Both the position numbers and the translations under genes were made by a program. The notes beneath the pieces were generated by a model that saw only the letters and a list, made by a program, of their open reading frames with translations, was not told the DNA's origin and searched no databases. Positions 1 to 6,571 of a DNA stretch of 7,329 bases are shown piece after piece. The DNA is from Alphaproteobacteria bacterium UBA5343 (GTDB lineage Bacteria > Pseudomonadota > Alphaproteobacteria > RF32 > UBA5343), in the NCBI GenBank assembly GCA_002410125.1, contig DHQH01000110.1, forward strand, positions 41,089 to 48,417, read 5' to 3'. How positions within the stretch are numbered: position 1 is the stretch's first letter; each line of letters starts with the position of its first letter.

Positions 1-1189
1 AGAGGTTACTTCTCTGGGTTCTGGTTATGTGATTAGTGAGGATGGTTTTATTGTAACTAATTATCATGTGATTAAGGGGGCTGATAAGGTAAAAATTATC
101 CTTAGTAATGAGGATAGATATGACGGAGAAGTGATAGGGGTTGATAAGAAAACTGATATTGCTCTTTTAAAGATAAATTCTAAAACAAAATTAACTCCTG
201 TTGTGTTTGCTGATTCTGATAATGTAAGGGTTGGTGATTGGGTGCTTGCAATTGGTAATCCGTTTGGTCTTGGTGGTACTGTTACTGCAGGGATTATTAG
301 TGCAAAATCTAGAGATATAAACTCTGGTCCTTATGATAATTATCTACAAACTGATGCTTCGATTAATAAAGGTAATTCTGGTGGTCCGATGTTTAATATC
401 AATGGTGAAGTAATTGGTATGAATACAGCAATTTTTTCAGCTACAGGAGGTAGTGTTGGTATTGGTTTTGCTGTTCCTGCTAATATGGTTAAATGGGTGG
501 TTGAGAAGCTTAAAAAAGATGGTGAGATTAAAAGAGGTTGGATTGGGGTAACTATTCAATCAACAACAGATGAGATTGCTCAAAGTTTAGGTCTTGGTAA
601 AGCACAAGGGGCGATTGTGTCAAATGTTGCAGAAGGAGGTCCTGCTGATAAGGCGAATATTGAGGCAGGGGATATTATCTTAAAATTTGATGGTAAATCT
701 ATTTCTAAGATGAGAAGTTTACCTTTAATTGTTGCAGAAACTCCAATTGGTAAAAAAGTATCAATTGAGGTGTGGAGAAATAATAAGAAAAAATCCTTAA
801 AGTTAAAAGTTGGTGAGTTAGCTGATGAGAAGCCAATTGAAATTGATTTATCGAATCTTGATAAAGAATCAGCAATTAAAGATAGTTCGGTTAAGATTGA
901 TGAATTAGGGATGAGGCTTGTTGAACTTAATGATATGTTGAGGAATCGATATAGAATCGATAAAGATAGTTCTGGTTTGTTGGTTGTGGGGGTAGAAGAT
1001 GATAGTTCTGCGCAAGAAAAACAAATTAAAATTGGTGATTTGATAGTGAAAGCCAATCAAGATGAAGTTAATAAAATATCTGACTTAGAGAGAATAGTTA
1101 AAGATAATAAAAAAAGAGGTAATAAACCAATTTTACTTTTGGTAGAAGATGAGTTGGGGCTTCATTTTGTGGCGATTAAGGTTAAGTAG
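1..1189 (+). CDS. degP: Periplasmic serine protease/chaperone, DegP/HtrA (Do) family, 5' partial
   Basis: This is an envelope quality-control protease that degrades or refolds misfolded periplasmic proteins. The reading frame is open to the left edge (first whole codon at 2), so the N-terminus and signal peptide lie outside; the GTG at 29 is internal, because the codons before it read SLGSGY, the usual protease-domain entry. Counting from the codon at 2, 395 residues are visible. The trypsin-like triad is complete: His22 in TNYHV, Asp52 in KTDIALL and Ser126 in GNSGGP (codon 377-379). PDZ1 spans about 180-271, starting at RGWIGV, and PDZ2 about 302-395, so the two-PDZ DegP/DegQ architecture is intact rather than the one-PDZ DegS form. 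It ends in TAG, 12 bases before holC, implying co-transcription. Family assignment is firm; the choice between DegP, DegQ and MucD names is not resolvable here. Confidence 0.95.
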   Translation, partial: EVTSLGSGYVISEDGFIVTNYHVIKGADKVKIILSNEDRYDGEVIGVDKKTDIALLKINSKTKLTPVVFADSDNVRVGDWVLAIGNPFGLGGTVTAGIISAKSRDINSGPYDNYLQTDASINKGNSGGPMFNINGEVIGMNTAIFSATGGSVGIGFAVPANMVKWVVEKLKKDGEIKRGWIGVTIQSTTDEIAQSLGLGKAQGAIVSNVAEGGPADKANIEAGDIILKFDGKSISKMRSLPLIVAETPIGKKVSIEVWRNNKKKSLKLKVGELADEKPIEIDLSNLDKESAIKDSSVKIDELGMRLVELNDMLRNRYRIDKDSSGLLVVGVEDDSSAQEKQIKIGDLIVKANQDEVNKISDLERIVKDNKKRGNKPILLLVEDELGLHFVAIKVK

Positions 1190-1190
1190 T

Positions 1191-1204
1191 GGAGAGCTTT
1201 TGTG
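1191..1204 (+). promoter_or_regulatory. Ribosome binding site and GTG start of holC
   Basis: GGAGAG begins one base after the degP stop and lies six bases before a GTG codon. No ATG in this frame fits: the next in-frame Met is about 19 codons in and would remove the conserved VDFYHL strand. This spacing decides the GTG as the holC start. Confidence 0.7.
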
Positions 1205-1651
1205 AGGGTTGATTTTTATCATTTACAAAAATCGGGATTGGATGAAACTTTGGTTATGTTGTTGCCAAAGATTTTGCAAACTGGAGATAATGCAGTTCTA
1301 AGGCTTGCTAATAATGCTAATGTGAAAAAAATAAATGATTATTTATGGAGTTATAATGAGGAATCTTGGCTTCCTCATGGAAGTGAAGATGAAAGTAATG
1401 CTTCTATGCAACCAATATTTATAACTAGTGAAGATAAGAATCCAAATGAGGCTAGGATTTTACTAATTTGTGATGGAGTTGAGCCAGAAATAGAATTTAT
1501 GAAATCTTTTGATAGAGTTCTTAACCTTTTTGATGGAAATAATGATATGTCATTAGAAAAAGCTAGAGCCTTTTGGAAGAAGTTAAAGAGTGAAACTGAA
1601 GAAATAAGCTATTGGCAACAAGATAGCTTAGGAAAGTGGTTGAAGAAATAG
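1202..1651 (+). CDS. holC: DNA polymerase III chi subunit HolC
   Basis: HolC is a clamp-loader accessory subunit that links the replicase to single-stranded DNA-binding protein. The 149-residue product has the family length and pattern: an N-terminal VDFYHL strand, an amphipathic helix, then LWSYNEESWLPHG around residues 48-60, matching the family LW-x(n)-FLPHG signature, and a C-terminal FDRVLNLFDG segment followed by a helix with the A-x-R-A-x-W-K motif typical of the family. The start is GTG, supported by GGAGAG at 1191-1196 six bases upstream and by the family's N-terminus beginning at exactly this point. It lies 12 bases after degP, probably in the same transcript. In many alphaproteobacteria holC follows pepA (leucyl aminopeptidase), so the degP neighbour is less usual. 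Chi is a fast-evolving family, but the motifs make the call solid. Confidence 0.88.
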   Translation: MRVDFYHLQKSGLDETLVMLLPKILQTGDNAVLRLANNANVKKINDYLWSYNEESWLPHGSEDESNASMQPIFITSEDKNPNEARILLICDGVEPEIEFMKSFDRVLNLFDGNNDMSLEKARAFWKKLKSETEEISYWQQDSLGKWLKK

Positions 1652-1668
1652 ATTTTACAATATATAAC
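1640..1668 (+). promoter_or_regulatory. Candidate sigma-70 promoter for ndk and downstream genes
   Basis: TTGAAG (1640-1645) and TATAAC (1663-1668) are separated by 17 bases and match the -35 and -10 consensus at 4/6 and 5/6 positions. The -35 lies inside the last codons of holC. Transcription would start near 1675, giving a leader of about 35 bases to the ndk start. The 58-base holC-ndk gap is the largest between the six + strand genes, which fits a secondary promoter. In DNA this AT-rich chance matches are common, so this is inference. Confidence 0.4.
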
Positions 1669-1694
1669 TACAATTAACATTAATAACAAAATAT

Positions 1695-1712
1695 AAGGAA
1701 AAATAAATAATG
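1695..1712 (+). promoter_or_regulatory. Ribosome binding site deciding the ndk start
   Basis: AAGGAA at 1695-1700 is nine bases from the ATG at 1710 and fifteen from a second in-frame ATG at 1716. The spacing favours 1710, adding Met-Thr before MERTFSIIKPD. Confidence 0.6.
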
Positions 1713-2132
1713 ACAATGGAAAGAACTTTTTCAATTATTAAACCAGATGCAACTAAGAGAAATATTACAGGTAAAGTCGTATCTATGTTGGAAGATGGTG
1801 GTTTAAGAGTAGTTGCTCAAAAAAGAATTAGAATGACAAAAGAGCAAGCTGAAGAGTTTTACGGAATACATAGAGATAAACCTTTCTTTGGTGGATTGGT
1901 TGAATTTATGATTTCTGAGCCTGTTATTGTACAAGTTTTAGAAGGTGAAAATGCGGTTGAGCGAAATCGTGAAATTATGGGCGCTACCAATCCTGATAAT
2001 GCTGTAGCTGGTACTATTAGAAAAGAATTAGCTTTATCGATTGGTGAGAATACTGTTCATGGATCTGATAGTGTTGAAAATGCTAAAACAGAGATTTCTT
2101 TCTTTTTTAGTGATATGGAAATCGTTGGATAA
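1710..2132 (+). CDS. ndk: Nucleoside diphosphate kinase
   Basis: Ndk moves the gamma-phosphate of ATP onto nucleoside diphosphates through a phosphohistidine intermediate, balancing NTP and dNTP pools in the cytoplasm. The 140-residue protein is full length for the bacterial family. Active-site residues are all visible: Lys11 in SIIKPD, Tyr51 in FYGIH, Arg87, Thr93 in GATNP, Arg104 in TIRKE, Asn114 and the catalytic His117 in NTVHGSD, followed by the usual ENAKTEISFFF tail. A second ATG two codons in (1716) is possible, but the ribosome site favours 1710. It lies between holC and the DUF2066 gene with a possible promoter of its own just upstream. Nothing looks degraded, so the product should be active. 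Confidence 0.97.
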   Translation: MTMERTFSIIKPDATKRNITGKVVSMLEDGGLRVVAQKRIRMTKEQAEEFYGIHRDKPFFGGLVEFMISEPVIVQVLEGENAVERNREIMGATNPDNAVAGTIRKELALSIGENTVHGSDSVENAKTEISFFFSDMEIVG

Positions 2133-2156
2133 TTTTTTAAAAAGGGACTAGTAATA

Positions 2157-3230
2157 ATGAGGAATAAATTTATAAATAGACTTTTTCTTACTGGTCTTTT
2201 TCTCTTAATTTCTATTAGTTTTGCTAGAGCTAATGATCTGTATGTGGTGGATTTGGTGAATGTGGACGTGACTTCTTCGACTGCAGCTAGTGCTAGGAAA
2301 ACTGCAATAGATGAGGGATATCGAAAAGCCTTTAATATTGTAGTTAATCGTTTAGCTCTAAAAAGAGATTTGGATAGTTCGGAGATAAAAGTGGGGGATG
2401 ATCTTTCTACTTATATTTCTGAATTTTCTGTTCTATCTGAAAAAACATCTGATGTTCGTTATATTGCAGAATTAAGAATTGTGTTTAATCCTAAGAAAAT
2501 CAAAAAATTATTAAATGAAAATTTTATTCCTTTTACGGAAGAAGTAAAAAGTAACACCTTACTAATTCCTCTTTTTTATGCTTCGCCCAATGCTGATCCA
2601 GTGTTGTGGGAAGATGATAATTTATTACTTCGTTCATTTAGAAGTAATCGCATTATTAGTAGGATTTCCCCACTCATTATTCCAAATGGGGATATGGGAG
2701 ATAGAGTTAAGTTAACTACTGCTATGGCAAAAAATATGAATGCAGCTTCTTTTGCTAGGATTGCTGAGGGTTATAATGTATCAAATGTAGTTGTAGCTAA
2801 GGCTGTATTGTATCAAGGTGGAAAGCCAAAGCTAGACATTAGCTTAAATTCAATGCTTGGTGATGTGGTTAGTAGTCATCTACAAAAGGATTTTGATGCT
2901 AGTATTGGTGTTGATGGTTTTTATAAATCTGCTGTTGTTGATATTGTTAGTAGGTTGGAAGAAGATTGGAAAGCAAAGAATGTTGTAAATTATAATGAAT
3001 CATTAGGTATAGTGGTGATGATTAAGGTTGATGATCTACAAGATTGGGTGGCAAAAGAAAAATTGATAAAATCTATTCCAGTGATTAAAGAATGTAAGTT
3101 ACAAGCAATTACCAAAAAGATAGCTCAGATTTCATTGTCATTTTCTGGTGATATTATGAGAGTACAAGATTTGTTAGCTGGTAAAGGATTGTCTCTAATT
3201 AGGATGGATAATGTTTGGGTGATAGAATAG
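2157..3230 (+). CDS. Exported DUF2066 family protein of unknown function
   Basis: The 357-residue product begins with a classic signal peptide: basic MRNKFINR, a hydrophobic stretch of about residues 9-22, and an Ala-Arg-Ala site that predicts cleavage after residue 25, placing the mature protein in the periplasm. No lipobox Cys is present. The mature N-terminus carries the recognisable DUF2066 pattern at about 28-67, a V-x-V strand followed by TAASARKTAIDEGYRKAF and an R-L ending. The rest is mixed alpha/beta with no catalytic motif I can name. The start is an ATG with AAGGGA at 2142-2147, nine bases upstream. The gene is 24 bases after ndk and 10 bases before the PerM-like gene, and this neighbourhood (DUF2066, PerM family, hdaA) recurs in alphaproteobacteria, so an envelope role alongside the transporter is plausible but unproven. 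Confidence 0.82.
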   Translation: MRNKFINRLFLTGLFLLISISFARANDLYVVDLVNVDVTSSTAASARKTAIDEGYRKAFNIVVNRLALKRDLDSSEIKVGDDLSTYISEFSVLSEKTSDVRYIAELRIVFNPKKIKKLLNENFIPFTEEVKSNTLLIPLFYASPNADPVLWEDDNLLLRSFRSNRIISRISPLIIPNGDMGDRVKLTTAMAKNMNAASFARIAEGYNVSNVVVAKAVLYQGGKPKLDISLNSMLGDVVSSHLQKDFDASIGVDGFYKSAVVDIVSRLEEDWKAKNVVNYNESLGIVVMIKVDDLQDWVAKEKLIKSIPVIKECKLQAITKKIAQISLSFSGDIMRVQDLLAGKGLSLIRMDNVWVIE

Positions 3231-3240
3231 GAGATGTAAA

Positions 3241-4311
3241 ATGGTAGCTTTGAAGCAAGATAAAAAATCAAATATTTTATTTTGGATGATTTTCTTTATA
3301 GTATTTTGTTATACGATATTTTTGCTTAAAAGTGTATTGATGCCTTTTGTTGCTGGTATTGTGATAGCTTATTTTTTAGATCCTGTAGCTGATAGATTGC
3401 AAAAATGGGGATGTTCTCGCAATATTGCAGTTACAATCATTACTCTTTTATTGGTTCTAATATTATTTCCTGCGATGTTAATGTTATTACAAGCAATTAA
3501 TTCTCAAATTCTTAGTTTGGTAACGGTTATTCCAGAATATACAAGCACAGCGATGGATAAGATTACACCATTTCTAGAAAATCTAAGAGATAAAATTCCA
3601 AGTGATAAATATGATGAGTTATTAGGTGTTGCAAAAACTGGTTTAGTAAAAGGTTTTGGTTTTGTAACTACGATGATTGGTAATGTTATTACTAGTGGGG
3701 TTGCGGTGCTTAATGTGATTTCTCTTTTAGTAATTACTCCAATTGTTGCCTTTTATATGATTAGAGATTGGGATAAAATGTTATCTTCAATTGATAATTT
3801 TTTACCAAGAGGCAATGTGAAAGTTATTAGAGAACAAGCAAGAGAAATAAATAAAATACTTGCTAGTTTTATTAGAGGGCAGGCTCTTGTTTGTATGATA
3901 CTGGGAGCTTTTTATTCAATAGGACTTACATTGCTTGGACTTGAATTTGGACTCGTGATTGGCTTTATGGCAGGGGTTATTTCTTTTATTCCATATGTAG
4001 GAAGTCTAGTTGGCTTTGTAGTTAGTATTGGTTTAGCAATTGCTCAATTTGGTGAATGGAACCAAGTGTTATATGTAGCTCTAGTATTTTTCTTTGGGCA
4101 ATTTGTAGAAGGTAACTTCTTAACTCCAAGACTAGTTGGCGGGAGTGTTGGTCTTCACCCTGTTTGGGTGATGTTTGCATTATTAGCTGGTGGCACTCTT
4201 CTAGGTTTTTTAGGGGTTTTAATTGCAGTACCTGTAGCTGCTGTGGTTGGGGTGCTGGTTAGATTTGCATTGACAAATTACAAACAAAGCAAAATGTATT
4301 TAAATAAATAA
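3241..4311 (+). CDS. AI-2E/PerM family (UPF0118) inner-membrane transporter-like protein
   Basis: This is a 356-residue polytopic inner-membrane protein with the family's layout: hydrophobic segments near residues 12-46 (two), 61-84, a long soluble insert about 90-140, then segments near 147-173, 208-232, 236-268, 274-293 and 305-343. Diagnostic motifs are FIRGQ near 210, IPYVGS with Pro251, and the E290-GNFLTPRLVG stretch followed by VGLHP and a Gly-rich GGTLLGFLGVLIAVP end. Members have been described as exporters of autoinducer-2 or as sodium/proton antiporters, but most, including alphaproteobacterial ones, have no proven substrate, so no quorum-sensing role should be assumed. The ribosome site GGAG (3230-3233) overlaps the final base of the preceding stop codon, showing tight coupling to the DUF2066 gene. 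hdaA follows after 17 bases. Confidence 0.92.
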   Translation: MVALKQDKKSNILFWMIFFIVFCYTIFLLKSVLMPFVAGIVIAYFLDPVADRLQKWGCSRNIAVTIITLLLVLILFPAMLMLLQAINSQILSLVTVIPEYTSTAMDKITPFLENLRDKIPSDKYDELLGVAKTGLVKGFGFVTTMIGNVITSGVAVLNVISLLVITPIVAFYMIRDWDKMLSSIDNFLPRGNVKVIREQAREINKILASFIRGQALVCMILGAFYSIGLTLLGLEFGLVIGFMAGVISFIPYVGSLVGFVVSIGLAIAQFGEWNQVLYVALVFFFGQFVEGNFLTPRLVGGSVGLHPVWVMFALLAGGTLLGFLGVLIAVPVAAVVGVLVRFALTNYKQSKMYLNK

Positions 4312-4328
4312 GAAAGCAAATAATTTAT

Positions 4329-5063
4329 ATGCAAATACCTATTCAATTTGAAAATCGTCCAGCTTTGGATTTAGAAGATTATATTGTAACCAAATGCAAT
4401 ATAGAAGCTGTTTCTATGATTGATTCTTGGCCTGACTGGCCGTTTTTTGCAATCTGTATATATGGTGATGAAGGATGTGGAAAAACTCATCTAGCTAATG
4501 TTTTTTCAAATCTAGTTTTAAGTAAAGAGCCAGGGCTTGGAAAAGTATTAATCTATCAAGCAAGTGAAATAACAAAAGAAAAAGTTGAGTATTTAGTGTT
4601 AGATGATAAAAAGAAATGTATTATCATTGAAAATGCAGATTTGGCTAATTTTGATGAAGATGCAATGTTTCATCTATATAATAATTTTAGATCCGATGGT
4701 GGTTTTATTTTATTCACCGCCAAAACAGCACCATCGCGTTGGAGATTAAGACTTCCAGATTTGAAATCTAGGCTCAATATTATGCCAATGATTGAAATTA
4801 AAGAGCCCGATGATGAACTTTTATCAATGTTAATCGTGAAATTATTTATTGATAGGCAAGTCCAAATAACACCAGATGTGATTTCATATTTAGTAAAAAA
4901 TATTGAAAGATCATTTAAATATGTAAGAAAAATAGTCGAAGAGATAGATAAATATTCTTTGGCTAAAAAAAGAGCAATTACGGTACCTCTTGTGAGGGAT
5001 TTAATTGCTGAAATTGAGCAAGAGAAACTGACTTCTCCTGCTCAATCCGAATTCCTCTTTTAA
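4329..5063 (+). CDS. hdaA: HdaA, DnaA-related AAA+ regulator of replication initiation
   Basis: HdaA works with the DNA-loaded beta clamp to stimulate ATP hydrolysis by DnaA, preventing re-initiation. The 244-residue protein has the DnaA AAA+ fold without the C-terminal DNA-binding domain. Near the N-terminus, QIPIQF (residues 2-7) resembles a clamp-binding hexapeptide. Walker A is GDEGCGKT (46-53); the Walker B strand CIIIENAD (97-104) has Glu101-Asn102 where DnaA has Asp-Asp; sensor 1 is ILFTAKTAP (127-135); a probable arginine finger is Arg148 in LKSRL; the sensor 2 region is ERSFKYVRK (193-201). The ATG has only a weak ribosome site (AAGAAAG, 4310-4316, overlapping the previous stop), suggesting translation coupled to the upstream gene. 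It is the last + strand gene before the convergent gap. DnaA itself is excluded by length and the missing DNA-binding domain. Confidence 0.9.
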   Translation: MQIPIQFENRPALDLEDYIVTKCNIEAVSMIDSWPDWPFFAICIYGDEGCGKTHLANVFSNLVLSKEPGLGKVLIYQASEITKEKVEYLVLDDKKKCIIIENADLANFDEDAMFHLYNNFRSDGGFILFTAKTAPSRWRLRLPDLKSRLNIMPMIEIKEPDDELLSMLIVKLFIDRQVQITPDVISYLVKNIERSFKYVRKIVEEIDKYSLAKKRAITVPLVRDLIAEIEQEKLTSPAQSEFLF

Positions 5064-5086
5064 TTGATTCTATGGTCATCTAATAC

Positions 5087-5145
5087 AGAATTTGCGAGTA
5101 TTTTGTTCAAGTCATTTAGTATTTCTAAAATCAATCGCAAAATCT
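5087..5145. repeat. Imperfect inverted repeat downstream of hdaA
   Basis: AGAATTTGCGA (5087-5097) pairs with TCGCAAAATCT (5135-5145) at 10 of 11 positions. Inside it ATTTT (5100-5104) pairs with AAAAT (5127-5131), leaving a 22-base loop. The structure begins 24 bases after the hdaA stop. It could fold in the hdaA mRNA tail and either protect it or help end transcription; a T-rich but interrupted stretch follows. It could also be a decayed repeat element. Confidence 0.5.
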
Positions 5146-5238
5146 CTTAATTCTTATTATATGACTTATATAATCAATTAAAATTGTTGTTCGGTACAAA
5201 ATCCTTCAGACCCTATTTAATGGGGAGATGTTGAATTT

Positions 5239-5280
5239 GTGAGATTGCCACGAAAATTAAAAATTTTCTCGCAATGACAT
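5239..5280. repeat. Dispersed palindromic repeat fragment (TGTCATTGCGAG-type)
   Basis: Read on the - strand the segment starts TGTCATTGCGAG and ends CGTGGCAATCTCA. These are the two ends of a small palindromic repeat family that I recall as scattered through many bacterial genomes, including Rickettsiales and relatives. ATTGC (5244-5248) pairs with GCAAT (5271-5275), and inside it GAAAATT (5252-5258) pairs with AATTTTC (5262-5268) around an AAA loop. The centre is AT-only rather than the GC-rich core I remember for this family, so it may be a local variant or decayed copy. It ends 12 bases beyond the rnd stop codon and could act as that gene's 3' hairpin. Only one copy is visible here, so repetition in the genome is inferred from recall. 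Confidence 0.6.
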
Positions 5281-5292
5281 ATGGTTGATGGG

Positions 5293-6441
5293 TTATTCGA
5301 TGTTGATTTTGCGGGTTTTAGGGTTAAAGCTGATTTTTAGTTCGCCTTCTCTTAATCTTATCGCTTCTTTGCCAAATACTTCATATCTCCAACCTTGAAG
5401 AGATTTACTATGTTCATCGTCAAAATTGGCTATAGCTTCTAAATCTTCTTCATTTGCGATAATTTTTGGAACCACAGAATGTTCATTTGATTTAATTTTT
5501 AATAACAATTTAAGTAATTCTATTAGTGATTTAACATTATTACCTAAGTTTTTCTTCTTTGGAAGTTTTGGGTACTCATCTTTTGGACGAGATGCAGCTT
5601 TTTCTACAGCAGCGATGATTTCATCTGCATATCTGCCAGATAATATATTTTTATTAATACCTCTGGTTTTTGATAACTCTTTGAGAGTTTTTGGCCTTGA
5701 TGCTGCAATATCCAATAAGCAATCATCACTGATAATTCTTCGTCTTACTATATCTTTCTTTTGAGCTTCTATTTCTCTCCAGGCACAGACTTCTCTTAGG
5801 GTGTTGAGGAATTTTCTATCTTTGGTGCGATGTTTAATTTTTTGCCAAGCATCAAATGGATCAAAAGTATATAGTTGCTCATCCATAATATGTTGCATTT
5901 CTTCATCTAGCCAATGTTTTCTGCCACTTTCTTCTAATATTTGGCAGAGGTTTTTATAAATATCAACTAAGTGAGTAACATCTGATAAGGCATAGTCGAC
6001 TTGTTTTTCTGATAGAGGTCTTGCTGACCAGTCAGAAAATCTCATTGATTTGTCAATTTCGTTTTTGGTTAATTGGCTAACCAAATTTTGATAAGATACA
6101 GATTCACCAAAGCCACATACCATTGCTGCGATTTGAGTATCAAATAGAGGGCTTGGGATGAAGCCTGTGAGTTTATATAGAATTTCTATGTCTTGTCTTG
6201 AAGCATGAAAAACTTTAGTTACACTTTCATCTTTTAAGATTTTGAAGAATGGAGATAAATCTAATTCTTTTTTTAATGGGTCGATGCAAGAGCAAAAATC
6301 CTCGCAACCAATTTGGATAAGGCAAAGTCTTGACCAATAGGTCTTATCTCTTAGAAATTCTAGATCTATGGTTATAAAATCATATTTTTTGAGTTTTTTA
6401 CAAAATTTGATTAATTCTTTAGTGTCTTCAATAATCTTCAT
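5293..6441 (-). CDS. rnd: Ribonuclease D
   Basis: RNase D is a 3'-5' exoribonuclease that trims tRNA precursors and other small RNAs in the cytoplasm. The 382-residue protein has the family's usual length. The DEDD-Y exonuclease domain fills about residues 1-170: Asp26 and Glu28 (ITIDLEF, Exo I), Asp84 (FHASRQDIE, Exo II), and Tyr150 with Asp154 (YALSD, Exo III), so all catalytic residues are present. An HRDC domain follows at about 208-289, containing AWREIEAQKKD and the DIAASRPKTLKEL pattern, and then a C-terminal helical region ending in a short basic tail. Translation starts at an ATG with AGAAG seven bases upstream on the - strand. It is a single gene converging on hdaA and diverging from the unidentified gene to the right; I found no convincing promoter of its own. 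Confidence 0.95.
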   Translation of the reverse strand: MKIIEDTKELIKFCKKLKKYDFITIDLEFLRDKTYWSRLCLIQIGCEDFCSCIDPLKKELDLSPFFKILKDESVTKVFHASRQDIEILYKLTGFIPSPLFDTQIAAMVCGFGESVSYQNLVSQLTKNEIDKSMRFSDWSARPLSEKQVDYALSDVTHLVDIYKNLCQILEESGRKHWLDEEMQHIMDEQLYTFDPFDAWQKIKHRTKDRKFLNTLREVCAWREIEAQKKDIVRRRIISDDCLLDIAASRPKTLKELSKTRGINKNILSGRYADEIIAAVEKAASRPKDEYPKLPKKKNLGNNVKSLIELLKLLLKIKSNEHSVVPKIIANEEDLEAIANFDDEHSKSLQGWRYEVFGKEAIRLREGELKISFNPKTRKINIE

Positions 6442-6471
6442 TTACTGGCTTCTTTTTCTTAAAAATTGTTC

Positions 6472-6506
6472 TTATCAAACATATATTGCTTGATGTTATT
6501 TGATAA
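6472..6506. repeat. 8-bp perfect inverted repeat in the rnd divergent gap
   Basis: TTATCAAA (6472-6479) and TTTGATAA (6499-6506) are exact inverted copies 19 bases apart. The right arm overlaps the candidate -35 box of the + strand gene and the left arm sits 31 bases upstream of the rnd start. The layout would suit a regulator binding both sides of a divergent control region, but an AT-rich 8-mer pair can also occur by chance. Confidence 0.35.
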
Positions 6507-6527
6507 TTGTTATAGTAAATATATAAG
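6500..6527 (+). promoter_or_regulatory. Candidate sigma-70 promoter for the unidentified gene
   Basis: TTGATA (6500-6505) and TATAAG (6522-6527) each match consensus at five of six positions with a 16-base spacer. Transcription would begin near 6534, leaving a leader of roughly 38 bases that carries AAGG (6562-6565) six bases before the ATG. It is the best promoter match I found in the window. Confidence 0.5.
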
Positions 6528-6571
6528 AAGCAAGAGCGGAAGTAAATTAAAAAATATAAATAAGGTGTATA

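Larger units (their letters stand above)
5064..5292. other. Convergent intergenic gap between hdaA and rnd, no gene
   Basis: This 229-base stretch between the two stop codons has no plausible reading frame on either strand; the few ATG codons run into stops within a handful of codons. It contains two inverted-repeat structures, described separately, and a small 6-bp hairpin at 5211-5225 (CCCTAT pairing with ATGGGG, three-base loop, one G-T pair). None is followed by a clear T-run, so I cannot assign a standard intrinsic terminator for either converging gene, although these hairpins are the only visible candidates for ending the two transcripts. Confidence 0.7.

Noticed and set aside
29..31. 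GTG as the true start of the protease gene
   Set aside because: The frame is open to the window edge and the upstream codons encode SLGSGY, part of the conserved protease domain, so the gene begins outside the window.
580..1056. 158-codon open frame on the - strand inside degP
   Set aside because: It lies wholly within the conserved PDZ region of degP on the opposite strand, its translation is a Ser/Leu/Ile-rich low-complexity shadow, and no family is recognisable.
1716..1718. Alternative ndk start at the second ATG
   Set aside because: The AAGGAA site is 15 bases away from it, too far, against 9 bases for the ATG at 1710.
2133..2143. T-run followed by an A-run after ndk as a terminator
   Set aside because: It has no G+C stem, and the A-run merges directly into the ribosome site of the next gene 24 bases downstream; read-through is more likely.
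3241..4311. Quorum-sensing system based on the AI-2E family name
   Set aside because: There is no luxS, Lsr-type or receptor gene in the window, and the family name reflects one proposed function that is not shown for most members.
5211..5225. CCCTAT / ATGGGG hairpin as an intrinsic terminator
   Set aside because: The stem is only six pairs with one G-T pair and a three-base loop, and no T-run follows on either strand.
5426..5764. 112-codon open frame on the + strand inside rnd
   Set aside because: It is antisense to the HRDC and C-terminal part of rnd, rich in Ser and Phe as expected from reverse-reading an AT-rich Lys/Glu-rich gene, with no ribosome site or motif.
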